Shown: positions 1 to 5,523 of the stretch, piece after piece
Numbering within the stretch: position 1 is the stretch's first letter
Layout: each line of letters starts with the position of its first letter
The notes under the pieces: generated by a model
Told to the model about the DNA's origin: nothing
Databases searched by the model: none
What the model saw: the letters and a program-made list of their open reading frames with translations, nothing else
Program-made: the position numbers and the translations under genes
NCBI GenBank assembly: GCA_026986885.1
Contig: JALSNT010000636.1
Location: 1 to 6,586, forward strand
Direction: 5' to 3'
DNA: 6,586 bases
Source of the DNA: Desulfobulbaceae bacterium
GTDB lineage: Bacteria > Desulfobacterota > Desulfobulbia > Desulfobulbales > Desulfobulbaceae

Positions 1-1993
1 AGGGCCAGTTATCTGGAACTATATCCTGAATTTCCATGGCAATAAGCGGTTTGTGCGGCTGTTTACCCTCAAAAAGATGAAAGGGCAGCACCTCTTCACC
101 GCCAACGGTAACAGCGGTATCACCGTTACCGAGAACCACTTCGCGGATGGCACCGGAATAGTCCTGTTTGTAGGAGGTCGCTGGAACCTTGGTCGCCCGT
201 TCGGCAAATGGAGTCTTTTCAATCGTTAATTCAGCAACATCAAGGCCGGAAGGCTCTATTTTTTCCGCGTCTGCGGCCGCTGTTTTTTGCTCCTTCTTTA
301 TCCGATCCTCGGCGGCTGCAGCCTGCCGAGCCTCTTCTTCCGTCTTTGCCTTGGCAGCAGCTGCCGCCTTTGCCTTGGCCTCTGCCTTAGCCCTGGCCTC
401 TATTTTTGCCCGAACTGCGGCCGCCTCTTCTGCTTTGGCTTTTTCCTCTTCCTCAGCTTTTTTTCTGGTCGCATCTTTTTTCTTTGCTGCAGCTTTTTTC
501 TTTGCTGCAGCTTCCGCTTCGGCCTTTTCTTCAGTTATTGCCCCGGCGGAATCCTCGTCCTCCCCGGTTTTATCAGTAGTCTCAGAAGAGGTTTCGCCGC
601 CGGTACTAACCTTGCTGACGGGAGCCGACGCCGATTGTTCCCGTACAGGTGCGGCACCGGTATCGACGCTCGGCGGTTCCTTACGCAATATTGCCTCGGC
701 ACTTGCAAATTTCATCAGGGCCTCAAACTGGTCATCATTGAGTCCATAGGCCTTTTTCAAGGCATCAAGCCCTGACTTCATGGCTTCCAACGCCGAAAGA
801 CGCTCTTTCTCATTCATCTCATGTTCTCCTGCATCACTCTCAATATCGGCCGTTCCTGTACCGGCAGTCATATCATCAGAACTTTTAACAGCCTGTTTCT
901 TTAAAGATTGCGCCTCGTCCCGGGCAGCGGCAATAATGGAAGCCGCCTCCTGTTTTGCCTGGGAAAGAATATCTTCGGCAGCTACCTTTGCAGGGGTTTC
1001 GTCAGCTGTACCTTCATCTCGCACCCTGACTGTTGCACCGGTCGGCAGCGCAGGCGCTTCCCGGACGGCTTCATCAAAGGTCGGTCTGGGCAGCAGACCT
1101 GCCCGTTCGCAGATCTCGGCAACGACCTCTTCCCATTCAATGGCCATTACATGGACACCGGCCACACCCTTAATCTCTTTGACCTGGTTGATGATGTCCA
1201 CGCAGATCTGTATGCCTTCTTCCTGTTTATCGACGGCACCTTTCATCCGGTCAATGACCTCGTCGGTTACATCCATACCCGGAACAAATTTTTTCATGTA
1301 CCGGGCCATGCCAAGGGACCTGGGTGGTGTTACTCCGGCCAGGATATGTACCTTTTCATCCAGTCCCATATCCCGGCACATCTCCATAAAACGAGCAAAT
1401 TTTTCTACGTTGTAAATAATCTGGGTTTGAATAAAATCAGCACCGGCCTTGACTTTTTTCCCCAGGCGAACGGCCCTGAATTCAAAGGGATTGGCAAAGG
1501 GATTGGCAGCGGCTCCAAGAAAAAACTTTGGTGCCTCTCCGGTAATTGCCTCACCGCACTGAAATATTTTACCATCGCGCATCTCCCTAACCATACCGAG
1601 CATTTGAATGGAATCCATATCAAATACACCCTTGGAACCAGGATGATTACCGAACTTCTGGTGATCCCCGGTCAGGCAGAGCAAATTTTTTAACCCCATG
1701 GCAGAAGCTGCAAGCAGATCACTCTGCATACCGATGCGGTTACGATCGCGGCAGGTCATCTGAATAACCGGTTCCACACCTTCGGCCCGGGCAATCAAAC
1801 CGGCACCTATGCTCGACATCCTGACTATGGCAGTCTGACAGTCGGTAATATTAACGGCATCAACATTACCCCGCAGAATTCTTGCTTTTTTCCTGACCAC
1901 TTCAGGATCACTGTTCTTTGGCGGCCCCAGTTCACCGGTGACGGCAAACTTACCGCTTGAAAGCACCCGCTCCAGATTACTTCCTGATTTCAT
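1..1993 (-). CDS. metF-acsD: MetF-linker-AcsD fusion: methylenetetrahydrofolate reductase joined to CODH/ACS corrinoid protein small subunit (3' end outside window)
   Basis: One frame is open from ATG 1993 to the window edge, giving 664 visible residues and no stop. Residues 1-306 are a full-length MetF, which reduces 5,10-methylene-THF to 5-methyl-THF. Visible marks are GELGPPK near the N-terminus (E21, at the place of the catalytic Glu of E. coli MetF), LTGDH (D110, place of the flavin/folate-site Asp), and AGADFIQTQ in the TIM barrel. Residues 307 to ~590 are low-complexity and mostly helical. From residue 612 (DYSGAIREVVLG, then VGGEEVLPFHLFEG and a DNWP end) the sequence matches the N-terminus of AcsD/CdhD, the small subunit of the corrinoid Fe-S protein that receives the methyl group. 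The start is secure: AAGGAG at 2004-1999 lies 5 nt upstream, and an in-frame TAA lies at 2005-2003. The gene follows cooS by 318 bp. An internal start at residue 393 may also be used. The MetF and AcsD assignments are strong; that they work as one polypeptide is inference. Confidence 0.88.
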   Translation of the reverse strand, partial: MKSGSNLERVLSSGKFAVTGELGPPKNSDPEVVRKKARILRGNVDAVNITDCQTAIVRMSSIGAGLIARAEGVEPVIQMTCRDRNRIGMQSDLLAASAMGLKNLLCLTGDHQKFGNHPGSKGVFDMDSIQMLGMVREMRDGKIFQCGEAITGEAPKFFLGAAANPFANPFEFRAVRLGKKVKAGADFIQTQIIYNVEKFARFMEMCRDMGLDEKVHILAGVTPPRSLGMARYMKKFVPGMDVTDEVIDRMKGAVDKQEEGIQICVDIINQVKEIKGVAGVHVMAIEWEEVVAEICERAGLLPRPTFDEAVREAPALPTGATVRVRDEGTADETPAKVAAEDILSQAKQEAASIIAAARDEAQSLKKQAVKSSDDMTAGTGTADIESDAGEHEMNEKERLSALEAMKSGLDALKKAYGLNDDQFEALMKFASAEAILRKEPPSVDTGAAPVREQSASAPVSKVSTGGETSSETTDKTGEDEDSAGAITEEKAEAEAAAKKKAAAKKKDATRKKAEEEEKAKAEEAAAVRAKIEARAKAEAKAKAAAAAKAKTEEEARQAAAAEDRIKKEQKTAAADAEKIEPSGLDVAELTIEKTPFAERATKVPATSYKQDYSGAIREVVLGNGDTAVTVGGEEVLPFHLFEGKQPHKPLIAMEIQDIVPDNWP
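257..535 (-). other. Ala/Lys/Glu-rich helical linker region within the MetF-AcsD frame
   Basis: Residues about 487-579 of the fusion consist almost only of Ala, Lys, Glu and Arg with a few Asp and Gln. This is typical of a long charged single helix or coiled coil. An acidic, Ser/Thr/Gly-rich stretch (about residues 450-486) precedes it. Another helical piece, AEDILSQAKQEAASIIAAAR, lies soon after the MetF domain. No folded domain is recognisable. A tether or spacer between MetF and AcsD is the natural reading, but composition alone cannot prove it. Confidence 0.75.
476..511 (-). repeat. Perfect 18-bp tandem duplication coding AAAKKK twice
   Basis: Bases 476-493 and 494-511 are identical 18-bp units. 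On the coding strand each reads GCTGCAGCAAAGAAAAAA and gives Ala-Ala-Ala-Lys-Lys-Lys, residues 495-506 of the fusion. The identity at DNA level, including synonymous positions, points to a recent slippage or duplication event inside the linker. Unit length is a multiple of three, so copy-number change would keep the frame. Confidence 0.9.
815..830 (-). promoter_or_regulatory. Internal Shine-Dalgarno and in-frame ATG (candidate second translation start)
   Basis: On the minus strand AGGAGA (830-825) stands 7 nt before an ATG at 817-815. This ATG is in frame with the fusion and would be Met393. The product would begin MNEKERLSALEAMKSGLDAL and consist of the linker plus AcsD without MetF. Spacing and strength match the real starts of folD and metF in this window. 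The site lies in the linker, where a split gene pair would be expected to have it. Chance occurrence in Glu/Gly-rich coding sequence is possible. Confidence 0.45.
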
Positions 1994-2311
1994 CGATTCT
2001 CCTTATCTCCTCTTCGCCACCACGAACCAGATCATTTTTAGACAGTGGATCAGGGGCTACCCGGTCACTGCATAACAGGACGCGGACGGTGATCTTCCCT
2101 TCTCTCGAACAAAAAACAACAAATCAACCACCTGCAACGTGATAAGCCTGCAAAAAAAATTCCGCATGGTTTCACTCATCTGCAACATTTTATAAAGAAA
2201 ACATCATAAAATCATTAATCTTTTTTTAACTGCAGATGAGTGAAATGCTCAATTTAGGAATGTGCTTTACGCAAACTCGGGGGCAGTGCATCGCCCGTGC
2301 CGGTATTGCTG
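1994..2311. other. cooS to metF intergenic region (318 bp), no gene seen
   Basis: No convincing coding frame is present on either strand. The region holds the inverted repeat at 2165-2248, an A-run at 2152-2159 (T8 on the transcribed minus strand), and the metF ribosome-binding site (AAGGAG, 2004-1999, with a second GGAG at 2010-2007). The middle part, about 2185-2230, is very AT-rich. I found no minus-strand promoter with both a good -35 and -10 box. A lone TATAAA occurs at 2196-2191 without a recognisable -35. Whether metF-acsD is co-transcribed with cooS or has its own promoter is open. Confidence 0.6.
2165..2248 (-). repeat. Long inverted repeat (15-bp perfect arms) with nested AT hairpin; possible terminator or attenuator after cooS
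   Basis: The arms TTTCACTCATCTGCA (2170-2184) and TGCAGATGAGTGAAA (2231-2245) are perfectly complementary, with 46 nt between them. After a small bulge they can pair for 3 more bases (2165-2167 with 2246-2248 region, GCA/TGC). Inside the loop, ATTTTAT (2187-2193) and ATAAAAT (2206-2212) form a second 7-bp inverted repeat. On the minus strand the structure ends a few bases before T8 (2159-2152), the order expected of an intrinsic terminator for the cooS transcript. The loop is far longer than usual for a terminator, and the stem is only moderately GC-rich. A regulator-binding palindrome or an RNA processing site is therefore equally possible. Confidence 0.7.
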
Positions 2312-4300
2312 TTAATGGCCGCCATGGCCACAGCCCATTCCCGGCAGGGCCTGACCTTCCAGGTCACGACGCATCTGCATATCCATCAACACCCTTTCCT
2401 GTTTTTTATTGATTCCCAGGGCCTCACGTTTTTCATCAATGGCGGCAATCATTGCCCGGGCATGTTTGATCGGGTCATTTTCCACACCCCAGCAGGCACC
2501 ATATTCCTCTTTCATGCCTGCAAGGATAAACTGGGAAAATCGTTTGGCGCCGGTCACCGGCAGATCCTGAAATATTACATGGGCACCGCTGGTAACAAAG
2601 TACTGGCCGATGGCGACTGCTTTCTCGCTCATCCAAAGCGGTGCGGAACCAACAGCAGGAATCTGGGAAATATCGTCTCCCAACCCGCCCTCATTGACCA
2701 TTTCCGTCAAGGCAATCAGCAGCCGGGAATTATCGACGCAGGAACCCACATGCAGAACCGGCGGCATACCGACAGTTTCGCAGACCTCCCGTAGACCATC
2801 ACCGGCATATTCAGTTGCTGCTTCCGGCCTGAGCAGCCCGCGTCGTCCCAATGCCTGGGCGGCACAGCCGGTGGCCAGGACAAGAACATTGTTTTTTATC
2901 AGTTCAACGGCGATTTTAAAATGAACATCATCTGAATATTTATAATGTTCACAACCGACAAGGGCGCCTATACCCCGAATTCTACCGTTGATGATGTTAT
3001 CATTTAAAGGACGATATGACTGCCGGAACCGGCCGCCTAACATATAGTTGATGGTTTCATGGGAAAAGCCGACAACCACATCAAGCTTACTCTCTTTGGG
3101 TATATAGTAATCCCCCCGTTTTTTAAAATTGGCAATGGCATGCTTGAGAATTTTTTTTGCCGACTCGTAGGCAGCGTCTTCCTCAAACTGGATATGAACG
3201 GCATCGGGCATTTTTGCCCGGTAATTAGTCGTAATAATATCAGTATGTTTGTTCTTCACGACCTGGGCAACCGACTGCATAATACATTGCACGTCCACCA
3301 CCATGGCCTCGACTGCGCCGGTGGCCAGTACCATTTCCTGCTGAATAAAAGATCCGGCCACCGGAATGCCGCGCCGCATAAGGATCTCATTGCCTGTGCA
3401 GCAGACACCGGCAAGGTTGACCCCCCTGGCGCCCGATTTCTTTGCAAGGGCAATTATTTCATCATCATCGGCGGCAAGGCAGAGTGATTCCGCCAGCAAC
3501 GGCTCATGCCCGTGCACGGTAACATTCACCATGTCTTCCCGTAGAACACCGAGATCAACTATGGCCCTCATCGGTACCGGCGTTCCGAACATAATATCAG
3601 TCAGTTCAGTGGACAGCATGGACGCGCCCCAGCCATCGGCAAGCGATGTTCGCGCTGCCTGCTTCATGATATTTTTATACTCCTGGTCAACGCCCATGTG
3701 GGTCCGATGCATCATCTCCACAACTTCCCGGTCAATGCCCCTTGGTTCAATTCCCTTTTCCTTCCATATCTGCTGCTGCTTTTCCGGGGCCCGCTTCAGC
3801 ATGGTCAGGGTTCCTTCCTGTTGACCGAATTCGGCCAGGGCCCGCTCACCGAGCTCCAGGGCTATCTCATTTTTATCCCGCCCCTCGGTCTCTATCCCGA
3901 AGACGGCGGCCATCTTATGTAATTTGGCAACATCCTTTATTTCATGGGGTGTCTCTCCCCTGGCGGTGGCGATAAACCCGCGAACCATTTCCCGGGCATG
4001 ATCGGTATGGGCTGAGGTACCGGCGGCAACTATCCTCGCAAAATTGCGGGCGGCAACGGTATCGGCGGTTGCCCCGCATACTCCAACCATGGCATCAACA
4101 CCATCAATAATCTGGCACGGTCCCATATTGCAGATCCGGCAGCAGGTGCCGCCGGACCCGAAGAGACAGGATGACATTCCTCGATCGTCAAGACGATCAT
4201 AGGCAGTGCGTACCTGTTTGGCCAGATCCTGGTTTAAGAGATCCCGTGTGGAACTTCCAGTTATCGAATTACACGATTCACATCCTTTTATATCCGTCAT
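2312..4300 (-). CDS. cooS: Anaerobic carbon monoxide dehydrogenase catalytic subunit (Ni-Fe-S CODH, CooS/AcsA)
   Basis: This 662-residue protein interconverts CO and CO2 and, in the Wood-Ljungdahl pathway, feeds CO to acetyl-CoA synthase. It is cytoplasmic and homodimeric in the family. Cysteines C45 and C53 fit the intersubunit D-cluster. C54, C57, C62 and C75 fit the B-cluster, in the signature GGTCCRICNMGPC. C-cluster ligands are all visible: His in VHGHEP (263/265), C300/C301, C339 (DVQC), C450 (VGCEH), C479 (ATGCAA) and C521 (HVGSC). H98/H101 and K560 (MSEKAVAIG) match the proton-transfer residues. Length fits the AcsA class. AGGAG at 4312-4308 lies 7 nt before the ATG, and an in-frame stop lies at 4327-4325. 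It sits 83 bp after folD, probably in the same operon. Oddities are a Cys pair near the N-terminus (C7, C10) and a C-terminal CGHGGH tail. No cooC maturation gene is adjacent in the window. Identification is secure; coupling to ACS is inferred from context. Confidence 0.97.
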   Translation of the reverse strand: MTDIKGCESCNSITGSSTRDLLNQDLAKQVRTAYDRLDDRGMSSCLFGSGGTCCRICNMGPCQIIDGVDAMVGVCGATADTVAARNFARIVAAGTSAHTDHAREMVRGFIATARGETPHEIKDVAKLHKMAAVFGIETEGRDKNEIALELGERALAEFGQQEGTLTMLKRAPEKQQQIWKEKGIEPRGIDREVVEMMHRTHMGVDQEYKNIMKQAARTSLADGWGASMLSTELTDIMFGTPVPMRAIVDLGVLREDMVNVTVHGHEPLLAESLCLAADDDEIIALAKKSGARGVNLAGVCCTGNEILMRRGIPVAGSFIQQEMVLATGAVEAMVVDVQCIMQSVAQVVKNKHTDIITTNYRAKMPDAVHIQFEEDAAYESAKKILKHAIANFKKRGDYYIPKESKLDVVVGFSHETINYMLGGRFRQSYRPLNDNIINGRIRGIGALVGCEHYKYSDDVHFKIAVELIKNNVLVLATGCAAQALGRRGLLRPEAATEYAGDGLREVCETVGMPPVLHVGSCVDNSRLLIALTEMVNEGGLGDDISQIPAVGSAPLWMSEKAVAIGQYFVTSGAHVIFQDLPVTGAKRFSQFILAGMKEEYGACWGVENDPIKHARAMIAAIDEKREALGINKKQERVLMDMQMRRDLEGQALPGMGCGHGGH
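2315..2332 (-). other. Cys/His-rich C-terminal tail of CODH (CGHGGH)
   Basis: The last six residues of CooS, 657-662, are Cys-Gly-His-Gly-Gly-His, just after a Gly/Met/Pro-rich turn. Three potential metal ligands in six residues on a flexible end resemble the histidine-rich nickel-holding ends of HypB or CooJ-type proteins. A role in nickel loading is inference only. Confidence 0.5.
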
Positions 4301-4383
4301 AATGCGGCTCCTGAAAGAGAAGGCTTAGGCAACGGGGAACAATCCACAACATCCGGACAATGCCCCTGGTATATATCGTCGGT

Positions 4384-5271
4384 TTATTCCAGACCGGCAA
4401 ACTGCCTGGCGGCCTGGACCGTATTTTTCATCAGCATGGTTATGGTCATCGGCCCTACCCCACCCGGAACCGGAGTAATGGCGGCGGCCTTTTCCTTAAC
4501 AGATTCAAAGTCAACATCACCGGCCAGGATAGCCTTACCGGACTCACTTTTACCGATACGGTTAACCCCGACATCAATGACTACCACTCCTTCTTTTACC
4601 TGGTCCGCCTTGATCATATTGGCAACGCCGGCGGCAACAATGAGGATATCGGCCCGCCTGGTATGAGAATCCATGTCCCTGGTTCGGGTATGACACAGGG
4701 TAACCGTGGCATTGCCGCCGGCCCGTTTCTGCAGCATTAAATTGGCCACCGGCTTGCCGACGATGTTGGAACGGCCGACCACCACCACCTCGGCACCGCT
4801 GGTCTCTACTCCGGCCCGCTGTAGAAGTTCAAGGACACCATGCGGAGTACAGGGAAGAAAACAGGGCTCGCCGAGGACCATTTTACCGACATTGACCGGA
4901 TGAAAGCCATCCACATCTTTTTGGGGATCAATGGCGTACAGTACCTTGGCCTCATCAATATGTTTCGGCAGGGGTAGTTGAATCAAAATTCCATGAATAG
5001 CCGGATCGTTATTATACCTGTCGACCAGGGCCAGCAGCTCCTGTTCGCTTGTATCCGCAGCCATGGTTACCTGTTCGGAATGGATGCCTAAATTATGAGC
5101 GGTCTTGTTTTTGGCAGCGACATAGGACTGCGAGGCAGGGTTATCGCCGACCAGAATGGTTACAAGCCCCGGCACGAGATCGTGCTCTTTTTTGAGGCCG
5201 GCGACTTCTTCTTTCAACTCTTGCCGAATGGCCTGTGCCGTTTCGGTTCCGCTGATAATTTTTGCACTCAT
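4384..5271 (-). CDS. folD: Bifunctional methylenetetrahydrofolate dehydrogenase / methenyltetrahydrofolate cyclohydrolase (FolD)
   Basis: The 295-residue product interconverts 10-formyl-THF, 5,10-methenyl-THF and 5,10-methylene-THF with NAD(P), giving the substrate for MetF. The catalytic Tyr-Lys pair is at Y50/K54 in SQSYVAAK. Other FolD signatures are QLPLP (98-102), DVDGFHP (119-125), the Rossmann-type GRSNIVGKP (166-174) and TPVPGGVGPMT (266-276). Length is typical (about 280-300). The start is fixed by AAGGAG (5282-5277) 5 nt before ATG and an in-frame TAA at 5283-5281. It is the first gene after a candidate promoter at 5393-5421 and is followed by cooS after 83 bp with no terminator seen. 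This suggests that here it serves the methyl branch of the Wood-Ljungdahl pathway rather than only housekeeping folate metabolism. Cofactor preference cannot be read with confidence. Confidence 0.97.
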   Translation of the reverse strand: MSAKIISGTETAQAIRQELKEEVAGLKKEHDLVPGLVTILVGDNPASQSYVAAKNKTAHNLGIHSEQVTMAADTSEQELLALVDRYNNDPAIHGILIQLPLPKHIDEAKVLYAIDPQKDVDGFHPVNVGKMVLGEPCFLPCTPHGVLELLQRAGVETSGAEVVVVGRSNIVGKPVANLMLQKRAGGNATVTLCHTRTRDMDSHTRRADILIVAAGVANMIKADQVKEGVVVIDVGVNRIGKSESGKAILAGDVDFESVKEKAAAITPVPGGVGPMTITMLMKNTVQAARQFAGLE

Positions 5272-5363
5272 ATAAACTCCTTACCTTACAGTTATAGATA
5301 GAGATTTGAAATTTTCATCTGGATACCAACGGGCTGAAGAACATCTACCCAGTGGGGGGCATG

Positions 5364-5380
5364 CCGGTCAAAACGACCGG
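5364..5380 (-). promoter_or_regulatory. Small hairpin in the folD leader
   Basis: CCGGTC (5364-5369) and GACCGG (5375-5380) form a perfect 6-bp GC-rich stem with a 5-nt loop. It would lie about 10-20 nt inside the 5' leader if the promoter at 5393-5421 is used, roughly 90 nt before the folD start. No T-run follows it on the minus strand, so it does not look like a simple attenuator. mRNA stabilisation or protein binding are possible roles. Confidence 0.45.
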
Positions 5381-5392
5381 ATAAGAGGCCAT

Positions 5393-5421
5393 ACTAAAGC
5401 ATAAAATTACCATTTTTTCAA
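5393..5421 (-). promoter_or_regulatory. Candidate sigma-70-type promoter for folD-cooS
   Basis: On the minus strand TTGAAA (5421-5416; five of six to TTGACA) is followed after exactly 17 nt by TTTAGT (5398-5393; four of six to TATAAT), in an AT-rich setting. Transcription would start near 5385, leaving a leader of about 110 nt before folD. The position between the helicase stop and folD is right for an operon promoter. It is predicted by eye from consensus only. Confidence 0.5.
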
Positions 5422-5490
5422 GCAAAAACTCATCTCCAGCCCCTTAAAAACATTGAACCTTCATTCATCAAACCTATACAATGTGTCACC

Positions 5491-5519
5491 TGGTTGCCGA
5501 TAACCACCACCGGCAACCA
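5491..5519 (-). terminator. Stem-loop directly after the helicase stop codon (possible 3' end)
   Basis: TGGTTGCCG (5491-5499) and CGGCAACCA (5511-5519) make a perfect 9-bp stem with an 11-nt loop, starting 4 nt after the helicase stop codon. There is no T-run behind it on the minus strand (GGTGACACATTG follows), so it is not a classical intrinsic terminator. It may still protect the mRNA 3' end or assist termination. Its place at the gene end supports separation of the helicase from the folD transcript. Confidence 0.45.
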
Positions 5520-5523
5520 TCAC

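Noticed and set aside
189..749. 186-residue plus-strand frame rich in Ala, Ser and Phe
   Set aside because: It mirrors the Ala/Lys/Glu-rich linker of the minus-strand fusion, and its composition follows from that. The hydrophobic look is not evidence of a membrane protein.
908..1693. 261-residue plus-strand frame
   Set aside because: It lies fully antisense to the MetF domain and its translation shows no family motif; the minus frame has clear MetF signatures.
2221..2227. T7 run on the plus strand as a plus-strand terminator
   Set aside because: It lies inside the loop of the inverted repeat rather than after a stem, and no plus-strand gene ends here.
2226..2291. 21-codon minus-strand frame between cooS and metF as a leader peptide
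   Set aside because: No ribosome-binding site stands before its ATG and it only overlaps one arm of the inverted repeat; likely chance.
1994..2311. Riboswitch (cobalamin or THF type) ahead of metF-acsD
   Set aside because: I could not find the conserved core of a cobalamin or THF riboswitch; only the inverted repeat is visible.
2297..2794. 165-residue plus-strand frame
   Set aside because: Antisense to the 3' end of cooS, with no recognisable motif.
4360..4740. 126-residue plus-strand frame
   Set aside because: Antisense to folD; FolD motifs on the other strand explain the region.
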